40,936 nt of DNA, taken from the NCBI RefSeq assembly GCF_000003605.2, contig NW_003154318.1, positions 1-40,936 of the forward strand. The letters are read 5' to 3'. The notes under the pieces were generated by a model, which made no database searches, was not told the origin of the DNA, and saw only the letters and a program-made list of their open reading frames with translations. The position numbers and the translations under genes are program-made. Below are positions 1 to 11,205 of the stretch, in pieces (positions within the stretch are counted from its first letter, which is position 1; each line of letters opens with the position of its first letter). Source of the DNA: Saccoglossus kowalevskii. Its lineage: Eukaryota > Hemichordata > Enteropneusta > Harrimaniidae.

Positions 1-1030
1 CAAGTGGGAAATCTTGTAACACCACAGGTCGACTTAATGGTTCCATCACACTAATCTAGTAGGAGGTATTGTAACACTTTAGGTCCACTTAATGGTCCTA
101 TTTCACTAATCTAGTAGGAAGTCTTGTAACACTTCAGGTCCACTTAATGGTTCTATCACACTAATCTAGTAGGAAGACTTGTAACACTTCAGGTCCACTT
201 AATGGTTCCATCACACTAATCTAGTAGGAAATCTTGGAACACCTCAAGTCCACTTAAAGGTTCCATCACACTAATCTAGTAGGAGGTCTTGTAACACTTC
301 AGGTCGACTTAATGGTCCTATCACACTAATCTAGTAGGAAGTCTTGTAACACTTCTGGTCCACTTAATGGTTCTATCACACTAATCTAGTAGGAAGTTTT
401 GTAACACTTCAGGTCCACTTAATGGTTCCATCACACTAATCTAGTAGGAGGTCTTGTAACACTTCAGGTCCACTTAATGGTCCTATCACACTAATCTAGT
501 AGGAAATCTTCTAACACTTCAGGTCCACTTAATGGTTCTATCACACTAATCTAGTAGGAAGTTTTGTAACAGCTCAGGTCCACTTAATGTTTCCATCACA
601 CTAATCTAGTGGGAAGTCTAGTAGCAGCTCAGGTCCACCGTATGGTTCAATCACACTAATCTAGTAGGAAGTCTTGTAACACATCAGGTCCACTTAATGT
701 TTCCATCACACTAATCTAGTGGGAAGTCTTGTAACACTTCAGGTCCACTTAATGTTTCCATCACACTAATCTAGTGGGAAGTCTTGTAGCAGCTCAGGTC
801 CACCTTATGGTTCAATCACACTAATCTAGTAGGAAGTCTTGTAACACATCAGGTCCACTTAATGTTTCCATCACACTAATCTAATGGGAAGTCATGTAAC
901 ACATCAGGTCCACTTAATGGTTCCATCACACTAATCTCGTAGGAAATCTTGTAACACATCAGGTCCACTTAATGGTTCCATCACACTAATCTAGTAGGAG
1001 GTCTTGTAACACATCAGGTCCACTTAATGG
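1..1030 (+). repeat. Family B block, left-truncated by the window
   Basis: The window opens one monomer into family B. Diagnostic variants in order are CCACAGGTCGAC (28), AGGAGGTATT with ATTTCAC, AGGAAGACTT, GGAAC (232), a second GTCGAC (303), CTTCTGG, CTTCTAACAC, CTAGTAGCAGC (about 608), GTCATG (about 892) and CTCGTAGG (about 937). It has the rare CACCGTATGG variant otherwise seen only near 38,900. Compared with the 38.27 kb copy it lacks exactly one monomer, the CCACAGGTCC unit expected near 721. It breaks near 1000-1040, where a B monomer (AGGAGGTC/CACATC) continues into a family C type (GGTTCTAT). Confidence 0.85.
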
Positions 1031-1529
1031 TTCTATCACACTAATCTAGTAGGAAGTTTTGTAACACTTCAGGTCCACTTAATGGTTCTATCACATTAAT
1101 CTTGTAGGAAGTCTTGTAACACTTTAGGTCCACTTAATGGTTCCATCACACTAATCTAGTAGGAAGTCTTGTAACACTTCAGGTCCACTTAATGGTTCTA
1201 TCACACTAATCTAGTAGGAAGTCTTGTAACACATCAGGTCCACTTAATGGTTCCATCACACTAATCTAGTAGGAAGTGTTGTAACACTTCAGGTCCACTT
1301 AATGGTTCTATCACACTAATCTAGTAGGAAGTTTTGTAACACTTCAGGTCCACTTAATGATTCTATCACACTAATCTAGTAGGAAGTCTTGTAACACTTC
1401 AGGTCCAGTCAATGGTTCTATCACACTAATCTAGTAGGAAGTCTTCTAACACTTCAGGTCCACTTAATGTTTCTATCACACTATTCTAGTAGGAAGTTTT
1501 GTAAAACTTCAGGTCCACTCAATGGTTCT

Positions 1530-1584
1530 ATCACACTAATCTAGTAGGAAGTCTTGTAACACTTCAGGTCCACTTAATGGTTCC
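1530..1584 (+). repeat. 45-bp short monomer with XhoI site (CTCGAG 1584-1589)
   Basis: The monomer around this junction reads GGTTCC directly followed by TCGAGTGGG. The ten bases ATCACACTAA, present in the normal monomer, are missing, so the unit is 45 bp. The change from TCTAGT to TCGAGT next to the junction creates CTCGAG at 1584-1589. A matching copy lies at 37173-37178 in the second family C block, so the deletion was copied along with its block. Confidence 0.88.
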
Positions 1585-1639
1585 TCGAGTGGGAAGTCTT
1601 GTAACACTTCAGGTCCACTTAATGGTTCTATCACACTAA

Positions 1640-1690
1640 TCTAGTAGGAAGTCTTGTAACACTTCAGGTCCACTTAATAGTTCCTCAAGT
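1640..1690 (+). repeat. 45-bp short monomer, TTCCTCAAGTAGG form
   Basis: A second 10-bp deletion of ATCACACTAA at 1684/1685 sits 100 bp (one 45-bp and one 55-bp unit) after the first, giving TTCCTCAAGTAGG. It is followed by the variant GTATTGTAACAACTC. The same pair of short monomers, the same distance apart, is found at 37173 and 37273. Confidence 0.87.
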
Positions 1691-2345
1691 AGGAAGTATT
1701 GTAACAACTCAAGTCCACTTAATGTTTCCATCACACTAATCTAGTAGGAAGTCTTGTAACACATCAGGTCCACTTAATGGTTCTATCACACTAATCTAGT
1801 AGGAAGTCTTGTAACACATCAGGTCCACTTAATGGTTCCATCACACTAATCTAGTAGGAAGTTTTGTAACACCTCAGGTCCACTTAATGGATCTATCACA
1901 CTAATCTAGTAGAAAGTTTTGTAACACTTCAGGTCCACTTAATGGTTCTATCACACTAATCTAGTAGGAAGTTTTGTAACACCTCAGGTCAACTTAATGG
2001 TTCCATCACACTAATCTAGTAGAAAGTCTTGTAACACTTCAGGTCCACTTAATGGTTCTATCACACTAATCTAGTAGGATGTCTTGTAACACTTCAGGTC
2101 CACTTAATGGTCCTATCACACTAATCTAGTAGGAAGTCTTCTAACACTTCAGGTCCAATTAATGGTTCTATCACACTAATCTAGTAGGAAGTTTTGTAAC
2201 AGCTCAGGTCCACTTAATGTTTCCATCACACTAATCTAGTGGGAAGTCTTGGAGCAGCTCAGGTCCACCTTATGGTTCAATCACACTAATCTAGTAGGAA
2301 GTCTTGTAACACATCAGGTCCACTTAATGTTTCCATCACACTAAT

Positions 2346-2545
2346 GTAGTGGGAAATCTTGTAACACCACAGGTCGACTTAATGGTTCCATCACACTAAT
2401 CTAGTAGGAGGTATTGTAACACTTCAGGTCCACTTAATGGTCCTATTTCACTAATCTAGTAGGAAGTCTTGTAACACTTCAGGTCCACTTAATGGTTCTA
2501 TCACACTAATCTAGTAGGAAGACTTGTAACACTTCAGGTCCACTT
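2346..2545 (+). repeat. Family B stub
   Basis: Four monomers repeat the start of family B: GGGAAATC with CCACAGGTCGAC (GTCGAC at 2373), AGGAGGTATT with ATTTCAC, AGGAAGTC and AGGAAGACTT. At about 2540 the expected GGAAC monomer is replaced by TGTTTCC, and family A monomers (GAAACAC, then TAGCAGC) follow. The join contains irregular monomers: CACTATTTAGTGGG is one base short near 2565, and GGTTCCACC with GGTCAATC near 2645 has a gain and a loss. This looks like a recombination breakpoint between B and A. Confidence 0.8.
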
Positions 2546-5500
2546 AATGTTTCCATCACACTATTTAGTGGGAAGTCTTGAAACACTTCAGGTCCACTAA
2601 ATGTTTCCATCACACTAATCTAGTGGGAAGTCTTGTAGCAGCTCAGGTTCCACCTTATGGTCAATCACACTAATCTAGTGGGAAGTCTTGTAACACATCA
2701 GGTCCACTTAATGTTTCCATCACACTAATCTAGTGGGAAGTCTTGTAACACATCAGGTCCACTTAATGGTTCCATCACACTAATCTAGTAGGAAATCTTG
2801 TAATACCTCAAGTCCACTTAATGGTTCCATCACACTAATCTAGTAGGAGGTCTTGTAACACTTCAGGTCCACTTAATGGTCCTATCACACTAATCTAGTA
2901 GGAAGTCTTGTAACACTTCAGGTCCACTTAATGGTTCCATCACACTAATCTAGTAGGAGGTCTTGTAACACTTCAGGTCCACTTAATGGTTCCATCACAC
3001 TCATCTAGTAGGAAATCTTGGAACACCTCAAGTCCACTTAAAGGTTCCATCACACTAATCTAGTAGGAAATATTGTAACACATCAGGTCCACTTAATGGT
3101 TCCATCACACTAATGTAGTAGGAAGTCGTGTAACACATCAGATCCACTCAATGGTTCCATCATACTAATCTAGTAGGAAGTCTTGTAACACATATGGTCC
3201 ACTTAAGGGTTCCATCACACTAATCTAGTAGGAAGTCTTGTAACAGCTCAGGTCCACTTAATGGTTCTATCACACTAATCTAGTGGGAAGTCTTGTAACA
3301 GCTCAGGTCCACTTAATATTTCCATAACACTAATCTAGTGGGAAGTCTTGTAACAGCTCAGGTCCTCTTAATGTTTCCATCACACTAATCTAGTGGGAAG
3401 TCTTGTAACACTGCAGGTCCACTTAATGTTTCCATCACACTAATCTAGTGGGAAGTCTTGTAGCAGCTCAGGTCCACCTTATGGTTCAATCACACTAATC
3501 TAGTAGGAAGTCTTGTAACACATCAGGTCCACTTAATGTTTCCATCACACTGATCTAGTGGGAAGTCTTGTAACACTCCAGGTCCACTTAATGTTTCCAT
3601 CACACTAATCTAGTAGGAAGTCTTGTAACACATCAGGTCCACTTAATTTTTCCATCACACTAATCTAGTGGGAAGTCTTGAAACACTCCAGGTCCACTTA
3701 ATGTTTCCATCACACTAATCTAGTGGGAAGTCTTGTAGCAGCTCAGGTCCACCTTATGGTTCAATCACACTAATCTAGTAGGAAGTCTTGTAACACATCA
3801 GGTCCACTTAATGTTTCCATCACACTGATCTAGTGGGAAGTCTTGTAACACATGAGGTCCACTTAATGGTTCCATCACACTAATCTAGTAGGAAATCTTG
3901 TAATACCTCAAGTCCACTTAATGGTTCCATCACACTAATCTAGTAGGAGGTCTTGTAACACTTCAGGTCCACTTAATGGTCCTATCACACTAATCTAGTA
4001 GGAAGTCTTGTAACACATCATGTCCACTTAATGGTTCTATCACACTAATCTAGTAGGAAGTTTTGTAACACTTCAGGTCCACTTAATGGTTCCATCACAC
4101 TAATCTAGTAGGAAGTCTTGTAACACTTCAGGTCCACTTAATGGTCCTATCACACTAATCTAGTAGGAAGTCTTGTAACACTTCAGGTCCACTTAATGGT
4201 TCTATCACACTAATCTAGTAGGAAGTTTTGTAACACTTCAGGTCCACTTAATGGTTCCATCACACTAATCTAGTAGGAGGTCTTGTAACACTTCATGTCC
4301 ACTTAATGGTTCTATCACACTAATCTAGTAGGAAATCTTGGAACACCTCAAGTCCACTTAAAGGTTCCATCACACTAATCTAGTAGGAAATCTTGTAACA
4401 CATCAGGTCCACTTAATGGTTCCATCACACTAATGCAGTAGGAAGTCGTGTAACACATCAGATCCACTCAATGGTTCCATCATACTAATCTAGTAGGAAG
4501 TCTTGTAACACATCAGGTCCACTTAAGGGTTCCATCACACTAATCTAGTAGGAAGTCTTGTAACAGCTCAGGTCCACTTAATGGTTCTATCACACTAATC
4601 TAGTGGGAAGTCTTGTAACAGCTCAGGTCCACTTAATGTTTCCATCACACTAATCTAGTGGAAAGTCTTGTAACAGCTCAGGTCCACTTAATGTTTCCAT
4701 CAAACTAATCTAGTGGGAAGTCTTGTAACAGCTCAGGTCCACTTAATGTTTCCATCACACTAATCTAGTGGGAAGTCTTGAAACACTTCAGGTCCACTTA
4801 ATGTTTCCATCACACTAATCTAGTGGGAAGTCTTGTAGCAGCTCAGGTCCACCTTATGATTCAATCACACTAATCTAGTGGGAAGTCTTGTAACACATCA
4901 GGTCCACTTAATGTTTCCATCACACTAATCTAGTGGGAAGTCTTGTAACACATCAGGTCCACTTAATGGTTCCATCACACTAATCTAGTAGGAAATCTTG
5001 TAATACCTCAAGTCCACTTAATGGTTCCATCACACTAATCTAGTAGGAGGTCTTGTAACACTTCAGGTCCACTTAATGGTCCTATCACACTAATCTAGTA
5101 GGAAGTCTTGTAACACTTCAGGTCCACTTAATGGTTCTATCACACTAATCTAGTAGGAAGTTTTGTAACACTTCAGGTCCACTTAATGGTTCCATCACAC
5201 TAATCTAGTAGGAGGTCTTGTAACACTTCAGGTCCACTTAATGGTCCTATCAAACTAATCTAGTAGGAAGTCTTGTAACACTTCAGGTCCACTTAATAGT
5301 TCTATCACACTAATCTAGTAGGAAGTTTTGTAACACTTCAGGTCCACTTAATGGTTCCATCACACAAATCTAGTAGGAAATCTTGGAACACCTCAAGTCC
5401 ACTTAAAGGTTCCATCACACTAATCTAGTAGGAAATCTTGTAACACATCAGGTCCACTTAATGGTTCCATCACACTAATGTAGTAGGAAGTCGTGTAACA

Positions 5501-6110
5501 CATCAGATCCACTCAATGGTTCCATCACACTAATGTAGTAGGAAGTCGTGTAACACATCAGATCCACTCAATGGTTCCATCATACTAATCTAGTAGGAAG
5601 TCTTGTAACAGCTCAGGTCCACTTAATGGTTCTATCACACTAATCTAGTGGGAAGTCTTGTAACACTTCAGGTCCACTTAATGTTTCCATCACACTAATC
5701 TAGTGGGAAGTCTTGTAACAGCTCAGGTCCACTTAATGTTTCCATCAAACTAATCTAGTGGGAAGTCTTGTAACAGCTCAGGTCCACTTAATGTTTCCAT
5801 CACACTAATCTAGTGGGAAGTCTTGAAACACTTCCGGTCCATTTAATGTTTCCATCACACTAATCTAGTGGGAAGTCTTGTAGCAGCTCAGGTCCACCTT
5901 ATGGTTCAATCACACTAATCTAGTAGGAAGTCTTGTAACACATCAGGTCCACTTAATGTTTCCATCACACTAATCTAGTGGGAAGTCTTGTAACACATCA
6001 GGTCCACTTAATGGTTCCATCACACTAATCTAGTAGGAAATATTGTAATACCTCAAGTCCACTTAATGGTTCCATCACACTAATCTAGTAGGAGGTCTTG
6101 TAACACTTCA
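2546..6110 (+). repeat. Family A block with HOR lengths 24 and 19
   Basis: Family A multimers are phased by GGAAC markers at 3016, 4336 and 5381 (1,320 bp = 24 monomers, then 1,045 bp = 19). The 24-monomer copy is the 19-monomer order expanded by a repeated TAGCAGC/CACATC segment (TAGCAGC near 3470, 3745). From 3016 to 8296 the spacing is exactly 96 x 55 bp, so there is no net insertion or deletion. Two GTCGTG monomers stand side by side near 5493 and 5548, a local one-monomer duplication. Confidence 0.87.
4336..5380 (+). repeat. Reference 19-monomer higher-order repeat (family A), 1,045 bp
   Basis: This is the clearest copy of the family A higher-order repeat, measured between two GGAAC markers at 4336 and 5381. 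The order of the 19 monomers is: GGAAC; CACATC/GGTTCC; GTCGTG with CAGATCCACTC and CATCATAC; TTAAGGG; CAGCTC/GGTTCTAT; three CAGCTC/TGTTTCC (the second with ATCAAAC); GAAACAC; TAGCAGC with CACCTTATGG; two CACATC; TTGTAATACC; then a trimer (AGGAGGTC/GGTCCTAT, AGGAAGTC/GGTTCTAT, AGGAAGTTTT/GGTTCC) given twice. Copies of the same length start at 20833 and 29454, with 1-3 bp changes also at 15940. The length is exactly 19 x 55 bp. Monomers inside one repeat differ at many sites, whereas same-place monomers in different repeats are nearly identical, which is the hallmark of amplification of the multimer as a unit. Confidence 0.93.
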
Positions 6111-6745
6111 GGTCCACTTAATGGTTCTATCACACTAATCTAGTAGGAAGTCTTGTAACACTTCAGGTCCACTTAATGGTTCTATCACACTAATCTAGTA
6201 GGAAGTCTTGTAACACTTCAGGTCCACTTAATGGTTCCATCACACTAATCTAGTAGGAAGTCTTGTAACACATCAGGTCCACTTAATGGTTCCATCACAC
6301 TAATCAAGTAGGAAGTTTTGTAACACCTCAGGTCCACTTAATGGTTCTATCACACTAATCTAGTAGGAAGTTTTGTAACACTTCAGGTCCACTTAATGGT
6401 TCTATCACACTAATCTAGTAGGAAGTTTTGTAACACTTCAGGTCCACTTAATGGTTCCATTACACTAATCTAGTAGGAGGTCTTGTAACACATCAGGTCC
6501 ACTTAATGGTCCTATCACACTAATCTAGTAGGAAGTCTTCTAACACTTCAGGTCCACTTAATGGTTCTATCACACTAATCTAGTAGGAAGTTTTGTAACA
6601 GCTCAGGTCCACTTAATGTTTCCATCACACTAATCTAGTGGGAAGTCTTGTAGCAGCTCAGGTCCACCTTATGGTTCAATCACACTAATCTAGTAGGAAG
6701 TCTTGTAACACATCAGGTCCACTTAATGTTTCCATCACACTAATG
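6111..6745 (+). repeat. Family C block, short
   Basis: About eleven monomers of C type include TAATCAAGTAGG (about 6302), followed by AGGAAGTTTTGTAACACCTC. The run then continues GGTTCCATTACAC, CACATC/GGTCC, CTTCTAACAC, CAGCTC, TAGCAGC and TAATGTAGTGGG, which leads into family B. The same order is found at about 22880-23280 and 37800-38265. Confidence 0.83.
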
Positions 6746-8735
6746 TAGTGGGAAATCTTGTAACACCACAGGTCGACTTAATGGTTCCATCACACTAATC
6801 TAGTAGGAGGTATTGTAACACTTCAGGTCCACTTAATGGTCCTATTTCACTAATCTAGTAGGAAGTCTTGTAACACTTCAGGTCCACTTAATGGTTCTAT
6901 CACACTAATCTAGTAGTAAGACTTGTAACACTTCAGGTCCACTTAATGGTTCCATCACACTAATCTAGTAGGAAATCTTGGAACACCTCAAGTCCACTTA
7001 AAGGTTCCATCACACTAATCTAGTAGGAGGTCTTGTAACACTTCAGGTCGACTTAATGGTCCTATCACACTAATCTAGTAGGAAGTCTTGTAACACTTCT
7101 GGTCCACTTAATGGTTCTATCACACTAATCTAGTAGGAAGTTTTGTAACACTTCAGGTCCACTTAATGGTTCCATCACACTAATCTAGTTGGAGGTCTTG
7201 TAACACTTCAGGTCCACATAATGGTCCTATCACACTAATCTAGTAGGAAATCTTCTAACACTTCAGGTCCACTTAATGGTTCTATCACACTAATCTAGTA
7301 GGAAGTTTTGTAACAGCTCAGGTCCACTTAATGTTTCCATCACACTAATCTAGTGGGAAGTCTAGTAGCAGCTCAGGTCCACCTTATTGTTCAATCACAC
7401 TAATCTAGTAGGAAGTCTTGTAACACATCAGGTCCACTTAATGTTTCCATCACACTAATCTAGTGGGAAGTCTTGTAACACCACAGGTCCACTTAATGTT
7501 TCCATCACACTAATCTAGTGGGAAGTCTTGTAACACTTCAGGTCCACTTAATGTTTCCATCACAATAATCTAGTGGGAAGTCTTGTAGCAGCTCAGGTCC
7601 ACCTTATGGTTCAATCACACTAATCTAGTAGGAAGTCTTGTAACACATCAGGTCAACTTAAAGTTTCCATCACACTAATCTAATGGGAAGTCATGTAACA
7701 CATCAGGTCCACTTAATGGTTCCATCACACTAATCTCGTAGGAAATCTTGTAACACATCAGGTCCACTTAATGGTTCCATCACACTAATCTAGTAGGAGG
7801 TCTTGTAACACATCAGGTCCACTTAATGGTTCCATCACACTAATCTAGTGGGAAGTCTTGTAGCAGCTCAGGTCCACTTAATGTTTCCATCACACTAATC
7901 TAGTGGGAAGTCTTGTAACACTTCAGGTCCACTTAATGTTTCCATCACACTAATCTAGTGGGAAGTCTTGTAACACCACAGGTCCACCTTATGGTTCAAT
8001 CACACTAATCTAGTAGGAAATCTTGGAACACCTCAAGTCCACTTAAAGGTTCCATCACACTAATCTAGTAGGAAATCTTGTAACACATCAGGTCCACTTA
8101 ATGTTTCCATCACACTAATCTAGAGGGAAGTCTTGTAACACTTCAGGTCCACTTAATGTTTCCATCACACTAATCTAGTGGGAAGTCTTGTAGCAGCTCA
8201 GGTCCACCTTATGGTTCAATCACACTAATCTAGTAAGAAGTCTTGTAACACATCAGGTCCACTTAATGGTTCCATCACACTCATCTAGTAGGAAATCTTG
8301 GAACACCTCAAGTCCACTTAAAGGTTCCATCACACTAATCTAGTAGGAAGTCGTGTAACACATCAGATCCACTTAATGGTTCCATCACACTAATGTAGTA
8401 GGAAGTCGTGTAACACATCAGATCCACTCAATGGTTCCATCATACTAATCTAGTAGGAAGTCTTGTAACAAATCAGGTCCACTTAAGGGTTCCATCACAC
8501 TAATCTAGTAGGAAATCTTGTAACACATCAGGTCCACTTAATGGTTCCATCACACTAATGTAGTAGGAAGTCGTGTAACACATCAGATCAACTCTATGGT
8601 TCCATCATACTAATCTAGTAGGAAGTCTTGTAACACATCAGGTCCACTTAAGGGTTCCATCACACTAATCTAGTAGGAAGTCTTGTAACAGCTCAGGTCC
8701 ACTTAATGATTCTATCACACTAATCTAGTGGGAAG
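6746..8735 (+). repeat. Family B block
   Basis: This is a nearly full family B unit: GTCGAC at 6772 and 7047, GGAAC at 6976, TAGTTGGAGG (7185) and CACATAATGG (7207), CTAGTAGCAGC (about 7361), CCACAGGTCC, CAACTTAAAG, GTCATG (7690), CTCGTAGG (about 7736), and paired GGAAC monomers at 8021 and 8296. XbaI-type TCTAGA is at 8119. The distance from 6976 to 8021 is 1,045 bp. The right part is shared with 24.5-26.1 kb at a constant offset of 17,422 bp, including the rare CTCTATGG and TTAATGATTC variants, and with 11.2-12.8 kb at an offset of 4,070 bp. Confidence 0.87.
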
Positions 8736-9000
8736 TCTTGTAACACATCAGGTCCACTTAATGTTTCCATCACACTAATCTAGTGGGAAGTCTTGAAACA
8801 CTTCAGGTCCACTTAATGTTTCCATCACACTAATCTAGTGGGAAATCTTGTAGCAGCTCAGGTCCACCTTATGGTTCAATCACACTAATCAAGTAGGAAG
8901 TCTTGTAACACATCAGGTCCACTTAATGTTTCCATCACACTAATCTAGTGGGAAGTCTTGTAACACATCAGGTCCACTTAAGGGTTCCATCACACTAATC
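8736..9000 (+). repeat. Short family A segment between B pieces
   Basis: Five or so family A monomers (CACATC/TGTTTCC, GAAACAC at about 8795, TAGCAGC at about 8851, CACATC, CACATC with TTAAGGG) lie between the B block on the left and a B fragment on the right. The CAGCTC run is collapsed to almost nothing compared with 12.8-12.95 kb. The TCATCAAGTAGG-like change (AATCAAGTAGG, 8888) is a private variant. Confidence 0.7.
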
Positions 9001-9310
9001 TAGTAGGAAGTTTTGTAACACTTCAGGTCCACTTAATGGTTCCATCACACTAATCTAGTTGGAGGTCTTGTAACACTTCAGGTCCACATAATGGTCCTAT
9101 CACACTAATCTAGTAGGAAATCTTCTAACACTTCAGGTCCACTTAATGGTTCTATCACACTAATCTAGTAGGAAGTTTTGTAACAGCTCAGGTCCACTTA
9201 ATGTTTCCATCACACTAATCTAGCGGGAAGTCTAGTAGCAGCTCAGTTCCACCTTATGGTTCAATCACACTAATCTAGTAGGAAGTCTTGTAACACATCA
9301 GGTCCACTTA
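9001..9310 (+). repeat. Family B fragment
   Basis: About six monomers repeat the middle of family B: AGGAAGTTTT, TAGTTGGAGG, CACATAATGG, AGGAAATCTTCT, CAGCTC, then TAGCGGGAAGTCTAG with TAGCAGCTC. The TAGCGGG variant links it to the copy at 11210-11500 rather than to the one at 7130-7430, which has TAGTGGG. It ends in a cluster of 1-bp indels starting near 9343. Confidence 0.78.
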
Positions 9311-11205
9311 ATGGTCCTATCACACTAATCTAGTAGGAAGTCTGTAACACTTCAGGTCCACTTAATGGTTCTATCACACTAATCTAGTAGGAAAGTTTTG
9401 TAACACTTCAGGTCCACTTAATGGTTCCATCACACTAATCTAGTAGGAGGTCTTGTAACACTTTCATGTCCACTTAATGGTTCTCTCACACTAATCTAGT
9501 AGGAAATCTTGGAACACCTCAAGTCCACTTAAAGGTTCCATCACACTAATCTAGTAGGAAATCTTGTAACACATCAGGTCCACTTAATGGTCCATCACAC
9601 TAATGTAGTAGGAAGTCGTGTAACACATCAGATCCACTCAATGGTTCCATCATACTAATCTAGTAGGAAGTCTTGTAACAGCTCAGGTCCACTTAATGGT
9701 TCTATCACACTAATCTAGTGGGAAGTCTTGTAACACTTCAGGTCCACTTAATGTTTCCATCACACTAATCTAGTGGGAAGTCTTGTAACAGCTCAGGTCC
9801 ACTTAATGTTTCCATCAAACTAATCTAGTGGGAAGTCTTGTAACAGCTCAGGTCCACTTAATGTTTCCATCACACTAATCTAGTGGGAAGTCTTGAAACA
9901 CTTCCGGTCCATTTAATGTTTCCATCACACTAATCTAGTGGGAAGTCTTGTAGCAGCTCAGGTCCACCTTATGGTTCAATCACACTAATCTAGTAGGAAG
10001 TTTTGTAACACATCAGGTCCACTTAATGTTTCCATCACACTAATCTAGTGGGAAGTCTTATAACACATCAGGTCCACTTAATGGTTCCATCACAATAATC
10101 TAGTAGGAAATCTTGTAATACCTCAAGTCCACTTAATGGTTCCATCACACTAATCAAGTAGGAGGTCTTGTAACACTTCAGGTCCACTTAATGGTCCTAT
10201 CACACTAATCTAGTAGGAAGTCTTGTAACACTTCAGGTCCACTTAATGGTTCTATCACACTAATCTAGTAGGAAGTTTTGTAACACTTCAGGTCCACTTA
10301 ATGGTTCCATCACACTAATCTAGTAGGAGGTCTTGTAACACTTCAGGTCCACTTAATGGTCCTATCAAACTAATCTAGTAGGAAGTCTTGTAACACTTCA
10401 GGTCCACTTAATGGTTCTATCACACTAATCTAGTAGGAAGTTTTGTAACACTTCAGGTCCACTTAATGGTTCCATCACACAAATCTAGTAGGAAATCTTG
10501 GAACACCTCAAGTCCACTTAAAGGTTCCATCACACTAATCTAGTAGGAAATCTTGTAACACATCAGGTCCACTTAATGGTTCCATCACACTAATCTAGTA
10601 GGAAGTCTTGTAACACCTCACGTCCACTTAATGGTTCTATCACACTAATCTAGTGGGAAGTCTTGTAAAAGCTCAGGTCCACTTAATGTTTCCATCACAC
10701 TAATCTAGTGGGAAGTCTTGTAACAGCTCAGGTCCACTTAATGTTTCCATCACACTAATCTAGTGGGAAGTCTTGTAACAGCTCAGGTCCACTTAATGTT
10801 TCCATCACACTAATCTAGTGGGAAGTCTTGAAACACTTCAGGTCCACTTAATGTTTCCATCACACTAATCTCCAGGGAAGTCTTGAAGCAGCTCAGGTCC
10901 ACCTTATGGTTCAATCACACTAATCTAGTAGGAAGTCTTGTAACACATCAGGTCCACTTAATGTTTCCATCACACTAATCTAGTGGGAAGTCTTGTAACA
11001 CATCGGGTCCACTTAATGGTTCCATCACACTAATCTAGTAGGAAATCTTGTAATACCTCAAGTCCACTTAATGGTTCCATCACACTAATCTAGTAGGAGG
11101 TCTTGTAACACTTCAGGTCCACTTAATGGTCCTATCACACTAATCTAGTAGGAAGTCTTGTAACACTTCAGGTCCACTAAATGGTTCTATCACACTAATC
11201 TAGTA
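9311..11205 (+). repeat. Family A block
   Basis: Family A multimers have GGAAC at 9507 and 10496 (18 monomers, one base short). The part 9430-10490 shares private variants with 27.78-28.85 kb at an offset of about 18,357 bp: GGTTCTCTCAC, CTTCCGGTCCATTTAATG, CTTATAACAC and AATCAAGTAGGAGG. One-base changes near 9343, 9394, 9463 and 9592 break the otherwise strict 55-bp period. Confidence 0.83.

Larger units (their letters stand above)
1031..2345 (+). repeat. Family C block
   Basis: This stretch is mostly near-consensus monomers (AGGAAGTC or AGGAAGTTTT with CACTTC and GGTTCTAT). It has recognisable landmarks: ATTAATCTTG (about 1096), CACTTTAGG, AGTGTTG, CCAGTCAATGG, CACTATTCTAG, GTAAAACTTC, two 45-bp monomers (junctions at 1584 and 1684), GGATCTAT, AGAAAG and AGGATG. 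The same landmarks in the same order lie at about 36390-38265. It ends in TAATGTAGTGGG and runs directly into a family B start at 2351. From the B start at 6 to that at 2351 is 2,345 bp, equal to 43 monomers less 20 bp for the two short ones. Confidence 0.85.
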